Assembly: GCA_013003325.1 (NCBI GenBank)
Contig: JABDJU010000100.1
Coordinates: 1-9,965, forward strand
Length of the DNA: 9,965 nucleotides
Direction: 5' to 3'
From: Acidimicrobiales bacterium
GTDB lineage: Bacteria > Actinomycetota > Acidimicrobiia > Acidimicrobiales > SZUA-35
Positions 1-6,522 of the stretch are shown in pieces. The notes beneath the pieces are model-generated. The model was not told the DNA's origin, did no database searches, and was given only the letters and a program-made list of their open reading frames with translations. Positions within the stretch are counted from its first letter, which is position 1; each line of letters begins with the position of its first letter. The translations under genes and the position numbers were made by a program.

Positions 1-495
1 GAACTGGTCGATGCCGCCGCGCACGAGTTCGATCGATTGTGGCTCGCCGTCGACGCAGTGCCCGAGGCGCAACGCGAGACTCCGGGAGCCTGCGACGCAT
101 GGTCGGTCAAAGACCTCTTGGCTCACCTCCATGCGTGGCACGAAATGGCGCTGGGCTGGGAGCGTGAAGGGTCGGCCGGCACTACGCCACAGCAGCCCGC
201 CCCCGGTTACACCTGGGCTGAAACGCCCGCTCTGAACCAGGCCATTTTCGAGCGAACCAGAGATGACGAATGGTCCGACGTGGATAGCCGGCTGAGGCGC
301 ACACATGATCAGATCGTTGCGGTGATCGAGTCCTACGGGAACGATGACCTGTTCACCAAGAAACGCTATCGGTGGACCGGATCGACTTCGGTCGGGGCCT
401 ACATGGTCTCCGCAACGTCGAGTCACTACGCCTGGGCCTCGAAACTGATTCGCAAATGGACCAAGGCTCTGGCCAAGGAGACGACGTCCGAATGA
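1..495 (+). CDS. ClbS/DfsB family four-helix-bundle protein, 5' end cut by window
   Basis: The frame is open from base 1 and ends at TGA 493-495, giving 164 visible residues. The visible N-terminus (ELVDAAAHEFDRLW) already looks like the first helix of the family, so probably only a few residues and the start codon lie outside the window. A TTG at position 37 is open but would cut helix 1, so I do not take it as the start. Family hallmarks seen are WSVKDLLAHLHAWHEM with its conserved histidines, a PGYTW-x-ETPALN loop, a YRWTG turn, and the C-terminal SSHYAWASKLIRKW helix. The family is DinB-like (DUF1706); ClbS itself hydrolyses the cyclopropane of colibactin, but most members have no known substrate. 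It is probably cytoplasmic, as no signal or membrane segment is visible. Its stop overlaps the next start (ATGA), suggesting translational coupling. Family assignment is firm; function is unknown. Confidence 0.85.
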   Translation, partial: ELVDAAAHEFDRLWLAVDAVPEAQRETPGACDAWSVKDLLAHLHAWHEMALGWEREGSAGTTPQQPAPGYTWAETPALNQAIFERTRDDEWSDVDSRLRRTHDQIVAVIESYGNDDLFTKKRYRWTGSTSVGAYMVSATSSHYAWASKLIRKWTKALAKETTSE

Positions 496-749
496 GTGGC
501 GTCGAGAGCAGCCGACGGGCGAACCGGACGCCCCTGCTCGCAGCGATGGTTGCGGCGACGCTCACATTGATCGTGACGAGCACCCTGTATCTCTGGTTGA
601 ACCCCCAGCTCGAAAGGCGCTCCGACTGGCTTCGGGAGACCCAGGGCGCGCTGTTCAGTCTGATTCCGGTCGGAACCGCTGTCGCCGCCCTTCTCGCCTG
701 GTACGCGGCACGCAGCTACCTCGAGCGCACCGACAGGGCCCGCTCATGA
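492..749 (+). CDS. Small membrane protein with two predicted transmembrane helices
   Basis: An 85-residue protein starting at ATG 492, which overlaps the preceding TGA by four bases (ATGA). The frame is open further upstream, but that part lies inside the ClbS-like gene and has unlikely composition, so the overlapping ATG is chosen. After a short basic N-terminus (SSRRANR) come two hydrophobic stretches, about residues 14-36 and 53-74, separated by a charged loop (LERRSDWLRETQ). The tail ends in a charged segment (YLERTDRARS). I do not recognise a family. The layout fits a small inner-membrane protein with a short hydrophilic hairpin between two helices. It sits in a tight three-gene run and its stop overlaps the GNAT gene start, so the three are probably co-transcribed. 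Its function cannot be read from the sequence. Confidence 0.7.
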   Translation: MSGVESSRRANRTPLLAAMVAATLTLIVTSTLYLWLNPQLERRSDWLRETQGALFSLIPVGTAVAALLAWYAARSYLERTDRARS

Positions 750-1633
750 CAACCTCGGCCGACGACACCGCCATCCGGACCGCCGCTCTCGAGAATGGGC
801 GACGGCTGGTCATCAGGGTTGGAACGCTCGACGATGTCGAAGGACTCGACGCGCTGTACCACCGGTTGTCGATCGAGGACCTCCAGCGACGCTTCTTCAG
901 CGGTGCATTCCCTCCGCGTGCTGCGGTGGAAGCCTGGGCCGACGTTGCCGACCGGAAAGATGGTCTGCTGCTGGTCGTCGACGACGTGGCCGCCGACGGT
1001 ACATCCACGATCGTTGCTGAGGCGGGTTTCGCCCCCATGTCCGACGGGGATGCCGAGCTGGGAATCACCGTCGATCGAGCGAGCCGAGGCTGGCTCGGCC
1101 CCTGGTTGCTCGATGCACTGCTCGAACAGGCTGCCGCCCGCGGTATTCCGAACCTTCAAGCACTCACCGCCACCCGCAATCGCCAGATGAGACTGATGCT
1201 GTGTGGCCGTGGCGCGGCCGGCCTCCCCGACGACGACTGGACCAGCGTGAGACTGACGGTGTCGACCACCGGATCGGTGCCGACGTGGCACGCCACATCG
1301 CCTGGACGCAAGCGTCTGCTCGTCGAAACCGGGTCGTACCAGTGGACTGGAACCGCCGAGGCCAACCGGCGAGGATTCGATGTCATGGTGTGTGCCGGTC
1401 CATCGGCAAGTCGACACGACTGCCCGGTGGTCGAGGGAGGTCACTGCCCGCTGGTCGACGGCGCCGATGGCGTGCTGTTCGCCCTGCGGGAGGACGACGA
1501 GGTCCTCTCGGCCCATCACGAACGAACGTCAGGTCCGCCGACCTTCACCAGGCTCGAAGGAGAGACCATCGCCGAGACCCTCGGGCGCGTGCAGGCTGGG
1601 CTCGACGGCGACGAGGAGCCCCCCTGCGGTTGA
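746..1633 (+). CDS. GNAT-like acetyltransferase with cysteine-containing C-terminal domain
   Basis: A 295-residue protein starting at ATG 746, overlapping the upstream TGA. Residues about 20-170 read as a GNAT N-acetyltransferase fold. The segment VGTLDDVEGLDALYHRLS followed by LQRRFFSG is the typical N-terminal helix pair of Pat-like protein acetyltransferases. AEAGFAP and ELGITVD are the central strands, and LLDALLEQAAARGIP is the helix after the acetyl-CoA loop. That loop reads SRGWLG where Q/RxxGxG/A is expected, so the central glycine appears replaced by tryptophan and catalysis is uncertain. Residues about 188-288 form a second domain: GFDVMVCAGP, then C216, C226 and C234 in a CPVV...CPLVDGADGVLFAL pattern, which resembles a Rossmann or receiver-like fold with spaced cysteines. 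Possible roles are protein acylation or sensing, but no substrate can be named. Its stop codon lies inside the hairpin at 1629-1649. Confidence 0.72.
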   Translation: MTTSADDTAIRTAALENGRRLVIRVGTLDDVEGLDALYHRLSIEDLQRRFFSGAFPPRAAVEAWADVADRKDGLLLVVDDVAADGTSTIVAEAGFAPMSDGDAELGITVDRASRGWLGPWLLDALLEQAAARGIPNLQALTATRNRQMRLMLCGRGAAGLPDDDWTSVRLTVSTTGSVPTWHATSPGRKRLLVETGSYQWTGTAEANRRGFDVMVCAGPSASRHDCPVVEGGHCPLVDGADGVLFALREDDEVLSAHHERTSGPPTFTRLEGETIAETLGRVQAGLDGDEEPPCG

Positions 1634-1649
1634 CCCCGTAAGGGTCAAC
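1629..1649. terminator. Perfect hairpin at a convergent gene junction
   Basis: GTTGACCC (1629-1636) pairs perfectly with GGGTCAAC (1642-1649) across the five-base loop CGTAA. It contains the TGA stop of the GNAT gene (1631-1633) in one arm and the TGA of the opposing coiled-coil gene (1645-1647) in the other. There is no T-tract on either side, so it is not a textbook intrinsic terminator. Placement suggests a bidirectional transcription end or mRNA 3'-end stabiliser. Confidence 0.55.
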
Positions 1650-2214
1650 GATCGAAGATGGCGGCGTAGGCCCGCTCGAGGCCGTGCCTGACGTCGGTCA
1701 GCACTTCTTCGACGTCGTCGCGCAGGTCGACCACCACGTCGCCACTGTCATGGAGAACGTTTTGCAGCTCGATCATCACCCCAGCCCGAGCGTGTTCGAG
1801 CCGGTGACCGAGTTCCTCCAGCTCATCCCGCAACTCCATGGAGCCGAGCACACCCTGCAGTCGCACGGCGTCGAGGCGAGACTTCCAGTTGCGGACTTGT
1901 GAGTCCATGGCCAGCTCGTAGTCGGGAGCGGAGGTCTCGGTCACAGCTCTGAAGTCGATCTCGAACGAATCGATCTCGTCGGCGAGATGCCTGACCTTTG
2001 TCGGTATCCCGATCTCCACCTGCTCCCATTTGTCGACGTCGTCACGAAGGTCGTCGAGTGAGGATTGCAGCGAGGTGAGCCGGTCGCCGTAGGCAGGGTC
2101 CAGATTGCCGGTCCAATTGTCGAGACGGGCGGCCAGGTCGGTGACCCGTCTCGCCAGAAGGCGGAGGTCGGCCTGGAGCTGGTCGTGGGCGGTATGAGGG
2201 GTTTGGGCAGCCAT
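1645..2214 (-). CDS. Predicted all-helical coiled-coil protein of unknown function
   Basis: A 189-residue protein on the minus strand. The frame is open 14 codons further upstream, but ATG at 2214 is chosen because AAGGAG lies five bases before it (2220-2225). The product is rich in Leu, Asp, Glu, Arg and Val, with few aromatic residues and heptad-like spacing through most of its length. Examples are LLARRVTDLAARLDNW, LQSSLDDLRDDVDKWEQ, LRDELEELGHRLEHA and LRDDVEEVLTDV. No signal peptide, membrane segment or cysteine cluster is visible, so a cytoplasmic elongated helical bundle is likely. It resembles phasin- or apolipoprotein-like helical proteins only in general character, and I do not assign a family. 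It is downstream of the phosphofructokinase gene on the same strand with an 88-bp gap, so it may be co-transcribed or have its own promoter. Confidence 0.75.
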   Translation of the reverse strand: MAAQTPHTAHDQLQADLRLLARRVTDLAARLDNWTGNLDPAYGDRLTSLQSSLDDLRDDVDKWEQVEIGIPTKVRHLADEIDSFEIDFRAVTETSAPDYELAMDSQVRNWKSRLDAVRLQGVLGSMELRDELEELGHRLEHARAGVMIELQNVLHDSGDVVVDLRDDVEEVLTDVRHGLERAYAAIFDR

Positions 2215-2219
2215 GAGAA

Positions 2220-2225
2220 CTCCTT
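2220..2225 (-). promoter_or_regulatory. Strong Shine-Dalgarno site fixing the coiled-coil gene start
   Basis: On the minus strand AAGGAG is followed by TTCTC and then ATG at 2214. It resembles the AAGGAG TTCACA GTG leader of the stress-protein operon at 8489-8501. It supports the shorter start over the longer open frame. Confidence 0.65.
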
Positions 2226-2272
2226 GCGTCAATGGGTATGTCGCACCCTCAATCACAGAGCATCTCAGCGCC

Positions 2273-2286
2273 GACGGCTAGGGCAC
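2273..2286 (-). promoter_or_regulatory. Weak candidate operator upstream of the coiled-coil gene
   Basis: Minus-strand GTGCCCTAGCCGTC shares GCCCTAG with the sites before the stress-protein operon. It lies in the 88-bp gap between the phosphofructokinase stop and the coiled-coil start, 58 bases before ATG 2214. It fits the full palindromic DosR-type core poorly (about 6 of 14). The string GCCCTAG also occurs at a gene end (6520-6526), so this site is speculative. Confidence 0.2.
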
Positions 2287-2302
2287 TTCGTCCAGGAGCG
2301 GG

Positions 2303-3622
2303 TCAGGTTCGATCGGTGGGCGGACCGTTGGTGAAGACCGGTTGACGGGTGGTCTGAACGACCCGCTGCCAGATCGGACCTTCGGGTTCGAGCTGACGTC
2401 GACGCTGTGTCGCGGCTTGTAGCGGCACGATCGTGAAGCGCTGGTTCCAGTGACCGACCATCACATCTGTGAACCCGGCCATGCCTGCGTGAACCGCGTG
2501 CTGACCCAGCGACACACAGAACTCTGCGTCGACCGCGTTGGCTGGTCCGCCTCGCACGAGGTAGCTGGGATCGATGTAGCGCACGGTCCCCGGTAGACCG
2601 GTGGTATGGAAATGTTCGGTGATCCGGTCTCGGAGGAAGGTGCCCACATCGCCGAGCCGCTTGTTCCCCGACTCGTCGAATCCGTCGGCTGCCACAAAAC
2701 CCTGTCCGGCACCCTCAGCGATCGCGATCACACAATGCCTGGATCGCGCCAACCGACGATCCAGAAAGGCGAGCAAGCCCGAAGGGCCATCGAGCTCGAA
2801 GGGAACCTCGGGGACCAAGCACACATTGCAGTCGGGGTTTGCCAGCGTTGCATGGGCAGCGATGAAACCGGAATGCCTTCCCATGAGCTTCACGATGCTG
2901 ACTCCGTTGAAGGCGCCACGGGCTTCGTTGTGGGCCACCGAAATGGCCTCGGTGGCCATCTCAACCGCGGTCGGGAAACCGAAGCTTCGATCGACCCACA
3001 GCAGATCGTTGTCGATCGTTTTCGGCACGCCGACCACAGCGAGATCGATGCCTCGGCGCGCTGCTGCGGCCGAGATGGCCGATGCTCCGCGAAGCGTACC
3101 GTCACCGCCGATGCAGAACAGGATCGAGATCTTTCGCTGAACGAGGTTGTCGACCATCCGGTCGACGTCCTGGGGGCCACGGCTCGATCCGAGCAGCGTG
3201 CCGCCCTCCCGATGAATCGAGTCGACGACATCGTGGTTCAACGCCAGAGGCGGTGGATCCTCGCCCGCAACACCGGCATAGCCGTATCGGAAACCGTCGA
3301 TCTGATCGACCCCGTACAGATACAGCAGCGAGAACGTGATGCTGCGAATCACGTCGTTGAGTCCAGGGCAGAGGCCTCCGCAGGTGACGAGCCCGGCCCG
3401 AACATCGGCGGGATCGAAAGCAAGCTCGGCCCGCGGTCCGGCCCGCACGAACGCCGGCGGCAGCTCACCAGCCTCGATCGGCGTCCGGGCCGCCTCCACC
3501 GATGCGTCGGCGAGCACGTTCGGCCGATCATCGAAGACCGGTCCGTTTTCGGCGAGCACGGCGGGAAGGGGGGCAACACGTCGTGAGAGCCGGGTCGGGA
3601 CCAATTCGTCGGCGTTCAGCAT
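2303..3622 (-). CDS. 6-phosphofructokinase, ATP-type pocket, plant/trypanosome/spirochaete-like group
   Basis: Phosphorylates fructose 6-phosphate to fructose 1,6-bisphosphate in cytosolic glycolysis. The 439-residue product has a long N-terminal extension and then the phosphofructokinase A core. Motifs are GGLCPGLND (82-90), GGDGTLRGA (172-180), GVPKTIDND (198-206, presumptive catalytic base D204), MGRHSGFIA (247-255) and PEVPFE (271-276). Glycine 175 after D174 is the ATP-type residue, whereas PPi enzymes have Asp there. Lysine 201 replaces the glycine of the classical bacterial ATP enzyme. This G/K pairing is known in plant and trypanosome ATP-dependent enzymes, so ATP is predicted, not proven. 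Start: ATG 3622 is preferred over upstream in-frame ATGs at 3664 and 3691, because those would place the candidate operator 3673-3686 almost at or inside the coding region; no clear Shine-Dalgarno exists for any of them. It is divergent from the isomerase-like gene. Confidence 0.88.
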   Translation of the reverse strand: MLNADELVPTRLSRRVAPLPAVLAENGPVFDDRPNVLADASVEAARTPIEAGELPPAFVRAGPRAELAFDPADVRAGLVTCGGLCPGLNDVIRSITFSLLYLYGVDQIDGFRYGYAGVAGEDPPPLALNHDVVDSIHREGGTLLGSSRGPQDVDRMVDNLVQRKISILFCIGGDGTLRGASAISAAAARRGIDLAVVGVPKTIDNDLLWVDRSFGFPTAVEMATEAISVAHNEARGAFNGVSIVKLMGRHSGFIAAHATLANPDCNVCLVPEVPFELDGPSGLLAFLDRRLARSRHCVIAIAEGAGQGFVAADGFDESGNKRLGDVGTFLRDRITEHFHTTGLPGTVRYIDPSYLVRGGPANAVDAEFCVSLGQHAVHAGMAGFTDVMVGHWNQRFTIVPLQAATQRRRQLEPEGPIWQRVVQTTRQPVFTNGPPTDRT

Positions 3623-3672
3623 CGGGACCACGATAGAAGACCCGCCTGCGGGGGCGAAGTCCATATGGCGGC

Positions 3673-3686
3673 GGGACGTTCGACCC
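3673..3686. promoter_or_regulatory. DosR-box-like palindrome between divergent phosphofructokinase and isomerase-like genes
   Basis: The plus strand reads GGGACGTTCGACCC. Against the mycobacterial DosR core GGGACTWWAGTCCC it matches 11 of 14, and it is an imperfect palindrome (GGGnCGnnCGnCCC). It lies 50 bases before ATG 3622 (-) and exactly 35 bases before ATG 3722 (+), so one site could serve both promoters. That the site is a DosR-type operator is inference. Confidence 0.45.
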
Positions 3687-3721
3687 TGCAACCCCGGGGC
3701 CCGAGCCCGGATGATGTCGAT

Positions 3722-5122
3722 ATGCCTGCCGATGACGTCACGGAATCTCCGGGTTCAGCGATGTTCGTGGCGGTGGGTAGGCCGACGTTCGATCTGAAGT
3801 CCGGCGCCGCCCTGTGCGAGGGAGCGCTGCAGCTTCTGCGACGATCGGTCCCTGACGTGATCGGGGACGCCGTCGCGCTCCAGAGTCCAGAGGAGATCAG
3901 CGAGCACGTGTCGGGCTCCGTTGTGGCCGATCTGCTGGTCGTCGCGTTCGCAACCTTCGCCGACGCGTCGCTCTCACTCGCTGCTCTCGAGGGTGCGGCC
4001 CCGACGGCCAGGGTCGTCCTCTGGTCGTTTCCCGAAGCAGCCAAGGGCGGAAGATTGCAGCGCAACTCGCTCTGCGGGGCGAACCTGGCCGCCTTCAGCC
4101 TCGGTGTTCGGGGCCGTGATGTGACCGGGATCCACGGCCATCCAGATGACCCCGGAACCCAGGAAGATATGAGCCGAGCGATCGCCGGCTGGCCCGCAAC
4201 CGGTTCGGCCCACCCGCAGGCCGATGCCTTCACCGCAGCCGAGCATGCGGCTGCCACCAGAACGGCACAGCGGCTAGGCATGGCCCACATCGGGATCGTG
4301 GGCGAACCTCCTCCGGGGTTCGAAGCGTGCGACGTGGCCGACGATCCGTTGGTGATCGGTACCACGTTTCAACAGGTCGCCATGGAGGATCTCTTCGATC
4401 GATCCGCTCAGGTTGAGACGCCGGTAGCGCTCCCCCATGGTGCGACCGGTGCCGAGGAACTCGACCCTGCAGCGACCGACCGCAGCCTCCGCCTGCAGGG
4501 CGGATTATCCGAGTTGTCCGACCTCCACGATTGGGACGCCGTAGCTGTGCGATGCTGGCCCGAGTGCTTCACACAGTGGGGTGGTGCGGCATGTGGGCCC
4601 CTCTCAATGCTCACCGAGGACGGCCTGCCCAGCGCCTGCGAAGCCGACGCGTTCGGGGCCCTGACCATGCTCATGCTCGCCGAAATCTCCGAGCGGCCGT
4701 CGTTTCTGGCCGACCTCGTCGAGCTCGACACCACCACCAACACTGCAGTGTTCTGGCATTGCGGCGTCGCTCCCCTGTCGATGGCGGATCCGACGGTGCC
4801 GATCGAGGTCGCCGAGCACCCGAATCGCCACATGCCCTTCACCGTCAACTTCGGACTTCGTCCTGGCGCGGTGACCGTTGCTCGCCTCACCCGATCGCGC
4901 GGTCAGCTTCGGCTGGCGGTCGGCGCCGGCGAGTTGCTGGCGAAGCCGGCACCCTTTGTCGGCACGTCTGGGGTAGTAGCGATGGAAACACCGGTCGATC
5001 GGATCTACCGAACGGTGCTGTCGGAAGGACTCGAGCACCACTACGGACTGGCCTACGGAGATCATCGAAGGGCGCTTCAGGCACTGGCCTGGCTGTGGGG
5101 TATCGAGGTCATCGATCTGTGA
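3722..5122 (+). CDS. L-fucose/L-arabinose isomerase family protein (COG2407-like)
   Basis: A 466-residue protein, predicted to be a cytosolic aldose-ketose isomerase of the L-fucose isomerase superfamily. The N-terminal half shows VAVGRPTFDLKSGAAL, a strand-helix ADLLVVAFATFADASL, and GGRLQRNSLCGANLAA, all typical of the two Rossmann-like substrate domains. The C-terminal catalytic part has AVRCWPE (E281), GLPSACEADAFGALTM (E307, D309), WHCGVAPLS (H346) and EHHYGLAYGDH (H439, H440). By analogy with FucI, a Glu-Asp-His metal site is expected, and E281, D309 and one of the late histidines are the candidates. The true sugar is unknown; related proteins act on fucose, arabinose or sulfoquinovose. 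Start: in-frame ATGs are at 3665, 3722 and 3761. I choose 3722 because it leaves the palindrome 3673-3686 upstream by 35 bp; homology would fit 3761 almost as well. Confidence 0.8.
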   Translation: MPADDVTESPGSAMFVAVGRPTFDLKSGAALCEGALQLLRRSVPDVIGDAVALQSPEEISEHVSGSVVADLLVVAFATFADASLSLAALEGAAPTARVVLWSFPEAAKGGRLQRNSLCGANLAAFSLGVRGRDVTGIHGHPDDPGTQEDMSRAIAGWPATGSAHPQADAFTAAEHAAATRTAQRLGMAHIGIVGEPPPGFEACDVADDPLVIGTTFQQVAMEDLFDRSAQVETPVALPHGATGAEELDPAATDRSLRLQGGLSELSDLHDWDAVAVRCWPECFTQWGGAACGPLSMLTEDGLPSACEADAFGALTMLMLAEISERPSFLADLVELDTTTNTAVFWHCGVAPLSMADPTVPIEVAEHPNRHMPFTVNFGLRPGAVTVARLTRSRGQLRLAVGAGELLAKPAPFVGTSGVVAMETPVDRIYRTVLSEGLEHHYGLAYGDHRRALQALAWLWGIEVIDL

Positions 5123-5141
5123 ACCGTCGTTGGCTCGGTTT

Positions 5142-5155
5142 TTGACCTTCGCCCC
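5142..5155 (+). promoter_or_regulatory. DosR-box-like site before the CoA-transferase gene
   Basis: TTGACCTTCGCCCC shares GACCT and GCCCC, at identical spacing, with the better site at 8382-8395 (10 of 14 identical). It matches the DosR core at 9 of 14. It lies in the 68-bp gap after the isomerase-like gene, exactly 35 bases before GTG 5191. Weak alone, but supported by the shared spacing. Confidence 0.35.
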
Positions 5156-5190
5156 TAATGATTGGCCCGCCGCAGGCCCACACTGATCTG

Positions 5191-6516
5191 GTGAGATACC
5201 TCGAGAGCCCGCTGGGAGTGATCTCCGGTGACCGCCGCACTCCGTTGACGGTGGACGATCTGGCGGAACAGCTGGTCAAGTATCTTCCGGTCGGGTCAAA
5301 CGTCGTCGTCCCGATCGCCAACGGTGAGCCGGTCGCCTTGCTCGATGCCCTCGAAGCGCGAGCCCATTTCCTCACCGGCGTGAGGATTCACCAGATGCAC
5401 GCATTGCGGGACCGGCCCTACCTGCACGGCGCCTACCGAGGCCACCTGGACCACGTGTCCTGGTTCCTCTCCCACGTCGTCCGGGGACCCTATCTTCGAG
5501 GCGAGTGCGAGTTCACACCGGCGAACTTCAGCGAAGTTCCCCAGTTCATGGCCGACAAGAAACCGGTCGCAGTGCTGGCCGCGGCAAGCCCTCCGGACAA
5601 CCATGGGTATTTTTCGCTGGGACTGAGCGCAGACTACGCCGCAGCCCTGATCGGCAAGGTGCCCTTCATCCTCGAAGTCAATCCGCTGATGCCTCGGACC
5701 CACGGGGGGAACCGGCTGCACGTCGCCGACGTGTTGGCGTGGTGCGAAGCGAGCACCCCCCTCATCGAGGTGCCCCCTGCCGAACCAGGCGACATCGATC
5801 GCGCCATCGCGGCGTCGATCGTCGACCGGATCAGGAATGGCTCCACCATGCAACTGGGGATCGGCGCCATCCCATCCGCAGTGGCGACGTTCCTGGCCGA
5901 CCATCGAGACCTCGGCGTACACACCGAGCTGCTCACCGACCCCATCGTCGATCTGGTCGAATGTGGGGCCGTCACCGGCCTCCGCAAGAACACCCATCGG
6001 GGCTACGTCGTCACAACCTTCGCCCTCGGAACCCGACGGCTCTACGACTTCGTCGACAACAACGACCTGGTCCAGTTCGTTCCGGTGGACCTCGTCAACG
6101 ATCCGCGCCGAATCGGAGAGGAAGACGACTTCGTGTCTATCAACGCCACGTTGGAAGTCGACCTGTTCGGCCAATGTGCGTCCGAAACGTTGGGGACCCG
6201 CTACTTCTCCGGCAGCGGCGGCCAAGCCGACTTCGCCCGAGGGGCCCAGTACTCCAAGGGTGGTCAGGGATTCGTTGTGCTGCGCTCCACCACGAGGGAC
6301 GGCTCGGTATCCAAGATCACCCCCACCCTTTCCCCCGGTGCGGTGGTGACGACCCAGAAGAACACGGTCGACAAGGTCGTCACCGAGTACGGCATCGCTG
6401 AACTGCAAGGGAGGTCGATCCGGCAGCGGGCCCGTGCTCTCATAGCCATCGCCCATCCGGACCACCGGGAGAAGTTGGAGCGCGACGCACACGAACTCGG
6501 CATTCTGGTCGACTGA
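5191..6516 (+). CDS. Acetyl-CoA hydrolase/CoA-transferase family protein
   Basis: A 441-residue cytosolic protein of the acetyl-CoA hydrolase / 4-hydroxybutyrate CoA-transferase family, which moves CoA between acyl groups and acetate through a glutamyl-CoA intermediate. Features seen are an N-terminal domain (LPVGSNVVVPIANGEPVALLDAL), PPDNHGYFSLG, LEVNPLMPRTHGG, IVDRIRNGSTMQLGIGAIPSAV (glycine-rich CoA-binding turn), SINATLEVDLFGQ, SGSGGQADFARGA, and the C-terminal VVTEYGIAELQGRS. The glutamate in EVDL (E322) is the presumptive catalytic nucleophile. The acyl substrate cannot be told. Start: ATG 5158 is in frame, but the candidate operator ends two bases before it. Neither start has a clear Shine-Dalgarno, and the extra 11 residues look unconserved, so GTG 5191 is preferred with modest confidence. 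It follows the isomerase-like gene on the same strand after 68 bp and converges on the PAS gene. Confidence 0.85.
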   Translation: MRYLESPLGVISGDRRTPLTVDDLAEQLVKYLPVGSNVVVPIANGEPVALLDALEARAHFLTGVRIHQMHALRDRPYLHGAYRGHLDHVSWFLSHVVRGPYLRGECEFTPANFSEVPQFMADKKPVAVLAAASPPDNHGYFSLGLSADYAAALIGKVPFILEVNPLMPRTHGGNRLHVADVLAWCEASTPLIEVPPAEPGDIDRAIAASIVDRIRNGSTMQLGIGAIPSAVATFLADHRDLGVHTELLTDPIVDLVECGAVTGLRKNTHRGYVVTTFALGTRRLYDFVDNNDLVQFVPVDLVNDPRRIGEEDDFVSINATLEVDLFGQCASETLGTRYFSGSGGQADFARGAQYSKGGQGFVVLRSTTRDGSVSKITPTLSPGAVVTTQKNTVDKVVTEYGIAELQGRSIRQRARALIAIAHPDHREKLERDAHELGILVD

Positions 6517-6520
6517 CCAG
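6505..6520. terminator. Perfect hairpin at the second convergent junction
   Basis: CTGGTC (6505-6510) pairs with GACCAG (6515-6520) across the four-base loop GACT. The TGA stop of the CoA-transferase (6514-6516) overlaps loop and stem. The TAG stop of the opposing PAS gene is three bases beyond. No T-tract follows. It probably marks a bidirectional transcript end, like the hairpin at 1629-1649. Confidence 0.45.
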
Positions 6521-6522
6521 CC

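Noticed and set aside
716..1519. A 267-codon minus-strand frame opposite the GNAT gene
   Set aside because: It runs through the clear GNAT coding frame, has no family features, and would overlap the tightly coupled plus-strand run.
2606..3586. A long open frame on the plus strand opposite the phosphofructokinase
   Set aside because: The minus strand carries unmistakable phosphofructokinase motifs throughout this stretch; the plus-strand product is low-complexity and has no domain.
3596..3630. Direct repeat CGGGACCA at 3596-3603 and 3623-3630 near the phosphofructokinase start
   Set aside because: The first copy is inside the coding region (Val-Pro codons) and neither copy has the second half of the palindrome, so it is probably coincidental.
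3641..3652. Small inverted repeat CCCGC-CT-GCGGG between the divergent genes
   Set aside because: The two-base loop is too short for an RNA hairpin and it does not match the spacing of the other operator candidates; left as unassigned.
5138..5144. Run of T after the isomerase-like gene as an intrinsic terminator
   Set aside because: No stable GC-rich stem precedes the short T-run.
5296..6492. A long open frame on the minus strand (398 codons) opposite the CoA-transferase
   Set aside because: It is the mirror of a strongly conserved enzyme in GC-rich DNA. Its translation has no recognisable motif.
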